Of a DNA stretch of 64,000 nucleotides, positions 48,422 to 62,149 are shown piece after piece (within the stretch, counting starts at the first letter, position 1; the number at the start of each line of letters is the position of its first letter). Source of the DNA: Stictocephala bisonia. Lineage: Eukaryota > Arthropoda > Insecta > Hemiptera > Membracidae. A program made the translations under genes and the position numbers. Location of the stretch: assembly GCA_035578905.1 (NCBI GenBank), contig JAQJVL010000001.1:8388711-8452710 (forward strand), in the 5' to 3' direction. The notes under the pieces are model-generated. The model was not told where the DNA came from. It made no database searches and was given only the letters and a program-made list of their open reading frames with translations.

Positions 48422-50543
48422 ACTATTAACCAAAATAAACGAATTCACATATATTTACCGAAGGACGGCAGACAGACCGTCCAGGAGGCCAGTCACGAAT
48501 TTTACGCAAATCTTGCATTTTTGTGAAGGATATGTCAAGTTTGATCATGTTAGGTTAGGTTTGTGAAATGTGTTATGAGGTTAAGACGTTTAATCGTTTC
48601 GCAAAACCAGTGATATATTCGTGTTCAGCGTAAAAACGCACTAAATAAAAAACAAAATTTCAAAAATAATTTTTCAATCTTCTAGTGAAAATTGATTTTC
48701 CGATATTATGGTGAAAAAAGATTACTCCGCGCGATAATTTTATTCCTACTGATAATGTAACTCAATCTTAACCTCTTTGAGAGAGTAAATTTTAATCTTT
48801 TTCAGGTGAGTGAAAGCTGCATAATTACAATAAATTTCAATATGTGAGTTAATATATTACACTCTAAAAGTACTTACAGGCTTATGTAACTGAATTCAAT
48901 ATTTCTAGACGTTCTGTAAATGTAAGCTTATTTTACATTTTTTTTATTGTTTTCACTAACCTTCACTTGAATTATTATTTTTGTAAATGGACCATTTTGT
49001 TCAATCGAATTATACAAAATGTTTTAGATATAGAGTATAATAAAGATGAAATACCAAATGCTACAGTTGTCATGTCTCCTATAACATTAATTTTGTTATT
49101 TTTTTTTATTTCGAGAGATTGTATTTACTGATCACACTCTTGAAAGGAACAAATCGCTAGTTGTAAAATTGTAAACAAACGCTTTTCGGTAAAATTAAGT
49201 CATTTTACTAGTACGAGCATATTGTTCAACAGCTGTTTGATTTTAAAAGATGTAAACAATGAAGGTCATACAAATTTACATAGAGAAATCAGCTGTGTTT
49301 GTTAAGCTTCATTTCTCCACAACAGTTATAATCTAACTAAACAATTTTAATAGAATAGCAGCGAACAACCCTTATTTCAATGTGAAAATAAACTAAAAAC
49401 ACAAGCACACTAGCAATGTTTAATGTTTTGTAACTCTTTCTAATCACAAAAATAAACCCCTTAGATACTTAGTTTATGCCATTATTTTACTAAACAGAAA
49501 AGGAATTTCTACTGTTAAGTCATCATTACATTGGTACCGTAAAAAATATCTAAAGTTTTGATTCAAATATAAAAAGGTAGACCATATTGTGAATGAAATT
49601 TATTTTCAATTAGCTAACATTAATTTTGCTATTTTTTATTTAGGTTTTTAATTTCATCTTAAATCTTTAGTTAATTCAAGTATACATTATTTTTATTCTT
49701 AGGGTGTGACACACCCCATGAAATTTTCGTTTTCATTTTACCCTATTATTTATTGAGAGGGGATTTATTCCTTCCATGTAAATTCAGTTAGTATCACTGC
49801 CTGCAGGTACCATAGACTGTTAGTGTTAGTACTGCTTTCTATGAGTCACCAAATAACGTTATTTTCTGTTTGGGGTGTCTGACACCCCAGTATGTCTTTT
49901 ATGTTAACATTTTTTATTCTAGTTTTAGTGCCTTTTCTTATTGTTTTTTTAGTTACCAAAATATGAAAATAATAATGATTTAAGCTTTTGTACTAGAAGA
50001 AAGGGGACTACATTCTACCCACAAACATAGAAATTATGCAGAAATGTCTTGAAGATTTTCGTAATATAATAATTTATAGTTGATGAACTTTGTTCCCCTT
50101 GCTAAGATATTATATGTAGTTTTTGGTTTTTTTGTACCTAGTAACAAATATGACTTGTATATACTAATTTACTATTTTTTATGCCAATATTCTAATTTTT
50201 TGATATAATTTTTAACGATCTCATTACTAGCTACATGTTTTGTCACGACACGCGCCTTCTATCTTAAGCGAAACAAAATGCTATAAAAATGTGTGTAATT
50301 CAATCGTTTGACATTACAGAGAAGCCAATTTATTATTTAAGACGTAAAATACCCCAATAAAGTCCAAAATTAAAATAGTTATGCGGTTTATACAACTGGG
50401 TTGTACACTCCAGTGTGTCCCTTATATCACAAAAAATTAAGTGTGTCCAAATGTATTATGTAAATGTTATAATTAGGAACCTAATAAATTGAAACATTAA
50501 TTATTCTTTGTTACAAAAGAAAAATCATTTTGTCACTCGTATA
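48422..50543. other. no gene seen; duplication and palindromic motifs
   Basis: AT-rich. Contains the right copy of the 285-bp duplication (49385-49690) and two short imperfect palindromes, AGGGTGTGACACACCCC near 49703 and GGGGTGTCTGACACCCC near 49872, about 170 bp apart. These may be the ends of a small element but no inverted body was found. Confidence 0.4.
49385..49690 (+). repeat. direct duplication, right copy
   Basis: Partner of 47190-47475, with small indels (for example around 49510-49540). See the left copy. Confidence 0.75.
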
Positions 50544-51128
50544 CAGGGTGTCCCGTAGCCAATTAAACAAACTTTTCCACATTGTTCAGTAAATCAATAC
50601 TAACAAATAACACAATATAACATGTGTCCTTTCTCGATTGGTCTTCTGTCTGTCTCTGTGTGAATTTTACAAAATTCGAAATATCTAAAAACAAAAAACA
50701 AAAAAAAAAACGCTTATAAGCGTAAAATACGTATGTGTCTTCAGAATATTTATCTTAATAGGGCACATTTTACTGACAATAGTTTTCCTCAAAAAATCGG
50801 TTTCAAAATGATGACAATTAAAGATTGTAAAAAGAATAAATACAATTAAATTATCTCCATTTTGAAACGGATTTATTTAGGAAAACAAACATTTTTAGTA
50901 AAATCTATCCTCTTCAAATAAAGAGGATATATTTTATAGAAATAGAAATCTATTCTTTATTAGTACCGAGTTTAAGTATTTTATCTTACGTGGTTTTTGA
51001 GATATTTAGATTTTTTTAAATCACAGACAGAAACACAATCGAGATAGGATGTTGCATTGTGTTATTTCTCTGTATCGACCAGCAAAACAATGGGATAAAG
51101 TTTGTTCAAACGGTTACGGGACATTCTG
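50544..51128. mobile_element. MITE, copy 2 of the family at 24043-24611
   Basis: Starts CAGGGTGTCCCGTAGCC and ends with the inverse ACGGGACATTCTG, with TA on both sides (50542-50543, 51129-51130). The inverted arms extend about 150 bp inward (AACAAACTTT, ACATTGTT, ACACAATATAACATGTGTCC and so on). Length 585 bp. The same organisation and sequence as at 24043-24611, so a family of non-autonomous Tc1/mariner-like elements. Confidence 0.85.
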
Positions 51129-51237
51129 TATATTTGCCAAACAGAAGAAAACTTTACGTTTGTTGTCTTGGCAAATAATGGATTAAGTTTTCAGTGAATC
51201 ATAAAAAGAATTCTTTGGGTCCTGAAAGAAATATAGA

Positions 51238-51622
51238 AATAATACTGGTTTAGTTTACCTTTTTCTGTCGTAACAGTTCTTCAATTACATTACTGCTATG
51301 TACATTTCAAAGCATATAAAGCTTCATTATCAGGCTTCCAAAAACGTCACTATTTAAAACATTAAAACACTAAAATTATAAAACATAGACCAACTATAGA
51401 TAGTTATTATAGAGTTTGTGTCTATCGCCGGCCGGCAAATGTGTTGTACTCGTGTTTTAATATGTTTTAATGTTGTTTTATAATTTTAGTGTTTTAATGT
51501 TTTAAACAGTGACGTTTTTGGAGGCCTGATGGTGAAGCTTTATATGCTTTGAAATGTACATAGCAGCAACGTAATTGAAGAACTGTTACGACAGAAAAAG
51601 GTAATCTAAACCAGAATTATTT
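51238..51622. mobile_element. foldback MITE with about 145-bp arms
   Basis: AATACTGGTTTAGTTTACCT through ATTATAAAAC is inverted from GTTTTATAATTTTAGTG to GGTAATCTAAACCAGAATTATT, with few mismatches. The loop of about 80 bp contains a GCCGGCCGGC palindrome. The two arms are almost perfect, which suggests a young copy. No coding capacity. Confidence 0.9.
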
Positions 51623-53079
51623 CTATAATATAACAGTTCTGGAGGCTAATAAAACAAAATGAATAAAGAAATACAGGTCTGCCACCTTAATACAATAATC
51701 TTCATCTTAATGTTTATTGTAAACAACATTAAATTCATCAAATTGCATAGCTTGGTTATAATATGTATCTACACAATTTTAGTAAACATTTTAACCATGT
51801 TAGGCACTGGAATCAGGAGTGCAAACATTTTAAAATTACTGATGGGATGGTTTGGTACGACTGATCCACACTGACTAGCATGTAATTGATTACCATATTA
51901 TGTCTCATCTTCTGTAACAGACTGACATATTGAGGAGAACTTGTCATATTAAACGAAGATCTATACTAATTAGTTAATTATCGACTACGAGTAGGCATGT
52001 AGGTGATTGGTGCTTGAGGTTTACAGAGTGCATTGTCGCACATGCATCGGTTGTACTGTAGGTGAAGGGCAGTTGTGTTTGTCTTCTAATGAACATACAC
52101 AGACTAATAAAAAGTACTGGGTTTGTTTGTGACCTATCAATTGAGGTTAAAACTTAATCATTACCTTTGAACTTACCTAAATCATTATCTGTAATGTACC
52201 AGTCAATACCACTGCACATGTATGGAAGGTCGGGCGGGTTAATGTGTTTTGAAGTCATGTCAAGTTGGAAGTCTCTGATTAAATTTAATTAACTATACAA
52301 ATTAAATTAATCTTACACATTTAACTCACATACAACATTAATGTTTATATATTTATGTAAAGTTCATAAGTCTCAGACCAGGACATGCCGGAGCCACACG
52401 ATATATGCAGCTCAAATCTCTAGCTGAACCAAGGTTTCAGAAGAGTTTTTGGTAGCCCGGTCACAAAAAGAGAGTGCGAGAATCGGTTTTTGTGGCTGAG
52501 ATGGGTGGAGCAGCTGCCAATTTAATTAAAAATCTCGTGGTCGCCCTAAAAACTGGGATAAACCCTGGAAGTCATGGGGTGGTCCCGCATCTTCAGACTG
52601 ACATAGTGCAAGACCCGCTGTTGAGATAGGTCGGTCGGCTATTATGTATCACTGGAGATGACTTTATGTTTGCAATATCTATATATTTTTATACAATATG
52701 TAGCTGGTTATCTCTCGATTGGTGCATGTTTGTGAATGTGTGTGAGAACGCAAGTAAGAGGTATGTTTAACACAATTAAAAAGTAAAAGTATTTATAATT
52801 ACAAACCACTTCCTGCTGGATCTTCCTTGCATGCTGGTCCCCGACAGCCCCTACATCTTGGTGCACTCATAGGTGCTGCGCCAAGTCAGGTGTTAGATCC
52901 ATCAAATGCAGAATCCTCCAGGAGAGGTGTTGCCTTCTCAGAATTAGCACGCCACAAGGAGAAGTTTCAAGACAAAAATTGGGATTGCCACTCATGACCA
53001 ATTTAAGTAAGAGCCCGTGATCAGTATTGGTCACACACCCATGATCAATTTGGGTCACCACCCTTGACCAATTTATATA
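51623..53079. other. no gene seen; GC-richer blocks at 52380-52660 and 52800-53000
   Basis: Two blocks of more balanced composition stand out but have no consistent reading frame or splice pattern. 52440-52620 has a run including GCCCGGTCACAAAAAGAGAG and could be a retrotransposon relic. I see no identifiable protein. Confidence 0.35.
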
Positions 53080-53700
53080 GCCTTGATCAATTTGAGTAGT
53101 CACTGATCAACTTGGGTAGGCACCCGAGATATACTTAGGAACTACTGACCAACTTTGATAGGGAACCGAGATCAACTTGGCTAGCCACCCGAGATAAGCT
53201 TGGGAACTACTGATCAACTTGGGTAGCCACCTGAGATCAACTTGGGTAGCTACCCGTGATCAACTTTGGTAGGCACCCGAAATAAGCTTGGGAACCACTG
53301 ATCAACTTAGGAAGCTACCCGTGATCAACTTTGGTAGGCACCTGAGATAAGCTCGGGAACTACTAATTAACTTGGGTAGCCACCCGAGATCAACTTGGGT
53401 AGGTACCCGTGATAAACTCTGGTAGGCATCCGAGATAAGCTTGGAACTATAGATCAACTTGGGTAGCCACCCGAGATCAACTTGGGTAGCTACCCATGAT
53501 CAACTTTGGTAGGCACCCGAGATAAGCTTGGGAACTACTGATCAACTTGGGTATCCACCCGTGATCAACTTGGGTAGCCACCCTAAATAAGCTTGGAAAA
53601 CCAAACTTGGGTAGCCACCTGAGATAAGATTGTGAAACTACTGATCAACTTGGTTAGACACCCGTGATCAATTTGGCTAGCTATTCATGATCAACATGTG
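53080..53700 (+). repeat. degenerate tandem repeat, roughly 22-24-bp steps
   Basis: Repeats of GATCAACTTGGGTAGCCACC and variants (GATAAGCTTGGGAACTACT, GATCAACTTTGGTAGGCACC) that recur in a loose order of three to four steps. A minus-strand frame at 52867-53103 overlaps its start and has no family features. Confidence 0.85.
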
Positions 53701-53839
53701 TTCCCTGGCGATGCCGTAGGCCATGCTCCCCCACTACTACAACATACTTAGGTGTATCTCCCAATGAACGAAGTTAGTCGTACTTCATAAAAACTGTTTT
53801 TAATCTGTGTTTAAAAGAGTTCACCTCAAATAACAATCA

Positions 53840-54240
53840 GCTCAACTGGAATGACGCAACTTGGAATGGAATGACACAAACTGGACTGATTGACCTCGAA
53901 CTGGACAAATTGTAACTTAAACTGACCACAATTTGGATTACATATTGGACTGATATCAAACTGGATTGACCGCAAACTAGACTGGCCACAAACTAGACTG
54001 ACTGACTTCAAACTTGACAGACTGTAACTTTAATCTACCAGAACCTGGATTGTCGTTTATTGAACTGATATAAAACAGGACTGGCCACATACTAATCTGA
54101 CTGATCTCGAACTGGACTGTCCGCAGCATATACAGACCAATAACTAGACTGACCGAAAAATTGAATAATCACAGACTGAACTGAACAGAAACTTCACTGA
54201 CTGCAAACTGGACAAACCGTCAATAGGACGATACTGATGC
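53840..54240 (+). repeat. degenerate tandem repeat, roughly 20-bp steps
   Basis: Variants of AACTGGACTGACCGCAAACT repeated with drifting spacing. Old and irregular. Confidence 0.8.
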
Positions 54241-54751
54241 GAGATCCAAATAAGAGTATCAGTTATATCTTACTTCTTAAAGAGTAAAGAAATAAACAAT
54301 CAAAATTAAATGTCTTTGAATGTTAATAGATACACGTTATAATATTAATTGTATTTTCTGTCCAAACAATTAGTATTTAAATGACTAATATTTTGTTTGT
54401 TTTGGCATAATATAAAATTAATAATTGTATTCAGAACAATACTATTCTCATTCCGTCAAACATGATCTCATTAAAACGTCAAGTTTTGCATTTTTAAGAC
54501 TCGTGTGGAAAGTGAAAAACATATAAAGCTCACGTACGTACATCACAAAAGTTTTCGATAAGCTTCTCTCTTTGAGTCTTTTATTACAGTGGGCTTTAAC
54601 ATTCAACTAAAAATTCGTTTGAATGAATGTATTTAAAGATCTTTGGCCAAACACATACTTGTACATTCAATGACTTAACGGGTTTTAAGTAGTGCTGTTT
54701 CTAGTTTAGAACACATCAACATAATGTAATAACACAGTAATGGGTACTTAC
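54241..54751. other. no gene seen
   Basis: AT-rich intronic sequence just downstream (minus-strand sense) of the short exon at 54752-54786. Confidence 0.4.
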
Positions 54752-54786
54752 TCCTTCTTTTTGTAACGTTTTCATGTTATCTTCAC
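54752..54786 (-). CDS. short internal exon of the minus-strand membrane-protein gene (exon A)
   Basis: A 35-bp exon candidate. On the minus strand TTTGTGTTTTAG precedes it and GTAAGTACCC follows, a near-consensus donor. Of the three frames only one is open: after two leading bases it reads EDNMKTLQKEG and ends at a codon boundary, matching the phase-0 start of the exon at 46677-46808. The other frames have stops. The peptide is polar and would lie on the cytosolic side before the first helix. It contains an internal Met that could also act as a start codon. Being this short, it is less certain than the other two exons. Confidence 0.6.
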
Positions 54787-55036
54787 CTAAAACACAAACA
54801 TTTTAATGTTAAAGTAAGCAAAAGTAAATTTTTGGTTAGGTAAAATTCATAAAATGAAGGAAAATTGATATTTTAGTTACCTAAATCTAACATGAAATAA
54901 ACAATTTAACAGTACATTATGCGAAATAATGCATCGGAGAAGGCATATATATATTTCTCAGCAGGAGTGATATGTGTAAGGGAGGCATATGAGTTCTTTA
55001 TAAGGAGTAGTATACGTAGGAAAGGTTTATTGAGTT

Positions 55037-57160
<2,124 letters not shown>

Positions 57161-57239
57161 TCCTAGGCCAATTTCTATGACTTTGGACCATTTAGTATTA
57201 TCAGTCTTAAATTGTTGATGGAGGGAAGTTGAATAAAAA

Positions 57240-58048
57240 TCAGATAATAGGAGGATGAGCCTGAGAAATTTGGTGAAAAATATTGACTTGACATAAACCT
57301 GAATTGGCTGAAGCAATCGTACATTCAGATAATGTCACTAAAGTTTCAGCAGAAGAAACTTGACAGATATCATTGACATAGTGAGGTTAGAAGTGACACT
57401 TAGTCGTGAAGAAATAATAAGGACTCACCAGGGTTAAAGAGTGTGGAGCCGAAGTGGTAAGAAAGATGGCGAGAGAGGAGCTATAGAAGAAGACATTAGT
57501 ACTAGAGGAAGTGTCGTCAATTTATCCATCAGCTCTGGTGGTAAGGGTGAAAGTACCTAAACTAGACTAATGGTGTTAAAGAACTTATACTAGCCCTATG
57601 ATACTACATAAGGCTCGAACATGATAGTCCTGAAATAATTTCTACTCCCAATAAACTGGGTAAGCCTTCTGAGATTGGTTTGAAAGTGTAAAAACTTGAT
57701 AATGGGGTCATACTAGAGGCTGTGAACGAACAGTGTGACGAAGCAGTGCTAAAGGTGGAAAAACCATCCAGGAAGATACATACAATCATGTTGTACGACG
57801 TGAGAAGTGAACTCAAGGAAGCGGAAATAAGGCAAGACGTGTTAAGTAGTAATTTTCAACGAATTATTGAAAAGGAGTTGAAAATTAATTTTAGGTACGA
57901 CGCAAGTACGCTGATAAAAGATCTAATAGCAAGCTGTGCCACTTCAGAGATTTCCATCGAATGGCACAGCTGCCTTGTGGAAGACTACATGGACAAGTTA
58001 ATTGAGGAAGGAATCTATGATTTTAATGCTGTATTACAAAAATTATAG
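57240..58048 (+). pseudogene. relic of a retrotransposon gag-like ORF1
   Basis: The best-preserved part, 57722-58048, reads VEKPSRKIHTIMLYDVRSEL and SNFQRIIEKEL, similar to the RNA-binding region preceding the zinc knuckles in ORF1 of R1/Jockey-type elements, where a K..R...I..(Y/D)V pattern is usual. Upstream, 57240-57720 has many stops in the same direction. No zinc knuckles were found. Assignment is tentative. Confidence 0.4.
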
Positions 58049-58229
58049 TGCGACATTTTTAAAACCACATAGGTATGGTTTGTCATTGGAACATCTTGCT
58101 CAGGCCACATAACAAAACATGAGCGAATGCTCTGTCCTCAAAATTTCTGAGCACTTACCTATTGTGATGACCAATTGCGTCGACTCTAGATTTTTCCCTT
58201 ATACATTAAAACCGAGAAAAGCTAAGATA

Positions 58230-58515
58230 TTTGTCACTTAAAAATAATAGTAAATATTTTGCCAACATCCAATTTTTCGATAAGACTACATTTCATAAGA
58301 TAAAATGGAAACTCTTGAATGTTTCCATATTTGCATTGAATTTTGTGTTAGTACTCTTCATGTTTAAGCTTGTAAAGCAAATCATGAACCTTCAAGGACT
58401 CAATTTTCGTTCAAACAACAAAAAGAAACCAAATCGTGTTCATTGTAAAAATATTTATAAAATCTAATAAAATATTAACATTTTCAACTACTGTATGTAC
58501 ATACTTTACACTCTT
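58230..58515 (+). repeat. direct duplication, first copy
   Basis: About 185 bp, from near 58330 to 58512 (TTAGTACTCTTCATG, ATCATGAACCTTCAAGGACT, GAAACCAAATCGTGTTCATT), recurs at 60292-60475. A short plus-strand frame lies across the first copy but is not preserved in the second. Probably fragments of one repeat. Confidence 0.75.
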
Positions 58516-59033
58516 TTGGAATTGGAATAACTGAGAAAGTTTCAACTCGATGATAAAACATCCTTCGACAGGACACCTATCTACACAAAATATGAACAAG
58601 GACCCAGCATTGAGATTATTTCCTCTGGGTTATTATTAGATAGGTATATATTGACGTGGGCGGTAGGGTCAATACCTCAGTGTACGTGTAGGTGCGGATG
58701 TGTGGGTCAATTGAGCTTAACATCCAAACTGTTAGAGCTTTACTCGATAGCCTATTTGGTGCTTTTACGCCGTGAAAAGACAATTATTAATGTCCATTCA
58801 AAACAAATGTTCTCTTGGTACATTTTATTACAAAATATTTCATGGCAAATTTTTGTTTAATATATTTTACAGATGATATGAAAATAATATATTTTATTTG
58901 TAGATATAATTATTGTATATCAATCAGCCAAGCAATTATCTTTAATGACTTCATACAGAATTAACATTTATTTATTCTTTTCTCAATTTAATTCATATTG
59001 TTCACAGTTTTTTTTCACCAGCTTGTATATATA

Positions 59034-59202
59034 CCGGCGTGGTGACTCAGTAGCTAATGCTTCGGACTGCGGAGGGCAAGGTCCAAGGTTCGAATCCCCA
59101 CTGAGCCACCGGTCAGTACTTTATTCGTTAAATAAAATTCACGCACAGGCCTGCAGGCCCATGTTAACTGGGAACGTGGAGGCCAAGGATTTGTTATACA
59201 TA
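59034..59202 (+). mobile_element. tRNA-derived SINE, copy D
   Basis: The best-preserved copy: A-box-like TGACTCAGTAG, B-box GGTTCGAATCC, then ACTGAGCCACCGGTCAGTAC, and the body with CACGCACAGG and AGGCCCATG. It ends near TTTGTTATACA. A short open frame across it is coincidental. Confidence 0.85.
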
Positions 59203-59239
59203 GTATATTTTATATAGTTTTATTGAAGGTAACTTAAAA

Positions 59240-59805
59240 TACCAACTTTTAGTATGTTATTGGTAGATAATATTGGAGATTTCCAATTTTTCAAGTGTTT
59301 AAGGAACAAACACAACGTTTCGACAGGTATAACAAACTCCAGTCATCTTTGGGTGTTACTTACTAGCTTAGCCTACATTTACCACTAGTATTTTCCTTTT
59401 CCATAACATATACTAATTAAAAAACACATTAAAAACCACGTTGACATGTGTTTTTTGAACATTTTTCATATTTTATATTTCTGTTGTATTTGATATTGTG
59501 TTTTATAGTTTGTAAAAATTATGTGTAAAAGTCTTTAAAAACACATAATTTTTCACGTAATGATGGCAAATGTCCAACTACCTTTGTCTCCCTCATATTT
59601 AAAAACACTTGACTTTCTTAACAGTCAACGTAGTTTTTAAGCATGAAGTTAGTGTGTTTTTTTAATTAGTATAGGTTAAGGAAAAGGAAAAAAATAGTTG
59701 TAAATGTAGGCCAAGCTAGTAACACCTGAGGACGAATGTAGTTTGTTATACTAATAGAAGCGTTGTGTTTGTTCCTTAACACTTGAAACATTGGCAGTTC
59801 CAAAT
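59240..59805. mobile_element. foldback element, related to the one at 26880-27839
   Basis: GTGTTTAAGGAACAAACACAAC (59298 on, in part) and following parts up to 59455 are inverted at 59605-59800 (GTTTGTTCCTTAACACTTGA and so on). The centre has CACGTAATGATGGCAAATGT followed by CCAACTACCTTTGTCTCCCT, the same segment as in the middle of the larger foldback at 26880. A CTGGGAAAAGGTGGTGCAAT string on the minus strand near 60085 also resembles its left end. Confidence 0.75.
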
Positions 59806-59990
59806 GATTTACCAATCATGAACAGTCCAATGCCAACAACTTTCAAACAACAATTTAGTATGTTGTTAAAAAAATTCTAAATGAATAAATGTAGGAATTG
59901 ACAGGAAAGTAATCGTTTTTCTTTTGATTATGGAATCGGACTCATTCATTGGTAGAGAGGAATTTAAAAGTCATAACTTAAAGTGTTAAA

Positions 59991-60281
59991 TTAACATTTC
60001 GCAATATTTCGCATCTGCATAAACATTTCAGGTAACCCTTGGAGGTAGAGAGGAGTACTTATTGATTGCACCACCTTTTCCCAGGATTGTGTCCAAATGG
60101 GTGATATTTCACTCACTGCATATTTTTGATAAGCAGTATCTGTTACTGTACCATTTCTGAGCATTTCTAGTCCGTAATATTTTCCTGTTTGTATCTCATT
60201 TTTATCGTAAATAGAATATATTTTATGGCTATAACAATAAATATAATATAACACTAAAATATCAAAACAATATAGTAGCAA
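59991..60281 (-). CDS. unrecognised open frame, possible exon fragment
   Basis: A minus-strand frame of 96 residues; its last 60 (starting near GKYYGLEMLRNGTVTDTAYQ and including SEISPIWTQSWEKVVQS) look protein-like in composition. A possible acceptor (ACAAACAG|GAAAA) lies at its start and a GTGAGT about 68 bp on. I know no family. It overlaps a segment shared with the foldback family, so it may instead be repeat-derived. Confidence 0.2.
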   Translation of the reverse strand: MLLYCFDILVLYYIYCYSHKIYSIYDKNEIQTGKYYGLEMLRNGTVTDTAYQKYAVSEISPIWTQSWEKVVQSISTPLYLQGLPEMFMQMRNIAKC

Positions 60282-60289
60282 AATATATT

Positions 60290-60480
60290 TACATTGAATT
60301 TTGTATTAGTACTCTTCATGCTTAAGCTTGTAAAGGAAATCATGAACCTTCAAGGACTCAATTTTCGTTCAGACTACAAAAAGAAACCAAATCGTGTTCA
60401 TTGTAAAAATCTTTATAAAATATAATACAATTTTGACATTTCCAATTACTGTATGTACATACTTTACACTCTACTGTTTG
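60290..60480 (+). repeat. direct duplication, second copy
   Basis: Partner of the segment at 58330-58512, with scattered substitutions and a few indels. Confidence 0.75.
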
Positions 60481-61734
60481 TAAAAAAACTGTTCCCTGTT
60501 TAATAACTCAATTGTAAAATCATATAATTTCTTTTACATAAATATTCTTCCAATAAAAAAAAGAAGTTTTTTTCTCCAATCAACTTTTGTACAATGGTAT
60601 CAGGTTCTGCCTGGAGGAGGAGCTTAGGGCTGGTTGCAGGTCTTTTGGTAATCCCATAAAGAACTACTTAATAGATAAGCTATACTATATCGTTAGGGAT
60701 TATCTCTCATGCTAAGCTGCCATATTTTATGAGTAGTTAATCATATGCTATTGTATTATTTACTAAACAAAACAATTTTGTATACTAAATAAAAATAACT
60801 TGTGACGTCAATATGCAGTTGTTAACAGTTTTTAAATAAAGATGTTTTGATTCTATAGCTTTAACTAATTTAGAGAAAGATGTTATGTTGTTGTTGAGAA
60901 TTTCACTGAGCATTTGTGTTTTCTTTTCTCTTGGTGTTTAGGACTGTGTTGTTCACAATAACATTGTTTGTGACTGACATGACTGTCATATGCCGAATGC
61001 CAAGTATTGGGGAGAGGGGGGGAACAAAATTTTATTTAAATATTTCAAAAACTTGTTATTTAATTGTTCTCAAGTCAATTAAAAATGTTTTATATCGATA
61101 TTAACCCACAAACCTTTAAAATATGCGAGTATCACTTTTGATACTCATGACTTCCTGTTGTAAAAAGCGAATTTACCTAAAAAAAACCTAAAATTTTACT
61201 TAAAAAAGGTCACATTTAATACAATTTACAATGAAAAGTAAATAACATTTAAAACAATTATCTTTTGAGACTTTATACATGTTAAGCATGGCGTCAACAT
61301 ATTAATATTGTTTATTAATTGTTTGTTTAACACTGTGATAATGTAAGTATAATTAATGTTAGTAGTGCTGCAGTAAATGACTACTTTACATTGTAATGTT
61401 ACTCAACGACGGCAGAGAATGAATTTGACGTGTGTAAAGTTGAACTAGTCATCAAGACTTGTAACTCCAAGCTTATTTTGAGGTGATAATATACAATAAA
61501 AGATCAAATAAAAATATTTTCTAAAAAATAAATATTAAATTCAAAAATTAAAAAGCGTAGTCACTAGTCGGTATCATATTACGACGTATAAGAGTAATTT
61601 AAAACTGATTATCGGTTTTGGTTTAGCTAAAAAATTAATCAACTTATAAAATCCTAAAATAAATTCGTTACGAATGTCTAAATTGATGCCACTTCACAGT
61701 TAATAGATTACTACAACGGGAGTTACTACGCAAT
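60481..61734. other. no gene seen
   Basis: AT-rich. Short frames such as 60916-61104 have no family features. Confidence 0.4.
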
Positions 61735-61830
61735 ATAAAAGAGTTACTCGTGCATGTAGAGTTACTCGTGCATGTAGTGTTTGTTACTCGTGCATGTAGT
61801 GTTACTTGTGCATGTAGACTTACTCATAGA
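61735..61830 (+). repeat. short tandem repeat, about 20-bp unit
   Basis: Four copies of GTTACTCGTGCATGTAG with 2-7-bp variable spacers. Confidence 0.85.
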
Positions 61831-62149
61831 AAGTAAGGTAATTTTCTCATCATTATTAAAACCATTTGAGCTATTTAAAAAACGTAACTGAGATAAAAAT
61901 TAATTCTCGAAGTAGCTATTAAATAAATTTAATAAAATAGTGGGAAATGAATAAAAAAAGGCGTAAAACAAATACAATAAGAGAAAATCTATTCCAAGAC
62001 AAAAATATCAGATGAATGAGTATTATTATTACTGCTGATCCTAGTAATCATAATTTGCTTGGTTTATATGTCAAGAAGTTATGTGTTTTTTTTATAATTT
62101 TGTTGAAAAATAGGTAATAAAACAAAGCTTTTATGTGGCAGTAAAAAAA

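Larger units (their letters stand above)
27862..54786 (-). other. candidate spliced gene (minus strand) with repeat-filled introns
   Basis: Three exons (54752-54786, 46677-46808, 27862-27976) lie in order on one strand, with introns of about 7.9 and 18.7 kb. All boundaries have AG/GT, the intron phases match (0 and 0), and each exon is open only in the frame that joins correctly. The product would have a polar, acidic N-terminal part followed by a first membrane helix that spans the second junction and a second helix. The first exon must lie upstream, in or beyond the last 9 kb; the 3' end is beyond 27862, possibly at 19521-19738 or outside the window. No other protein-coding gene is as well supported here. 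Confidence 0.7.

Noticed and set aside
47190..49690. LTR retrotransposon with 285-bp LTRs
   Set aside because: No TG..CA ends, primer-binding site, polypurine tract or gag/pol between the copies.
57604..57816. Minus-strand Ser-rich frame
   Set aside because: Shadow of the plus-strand gag-like relic.
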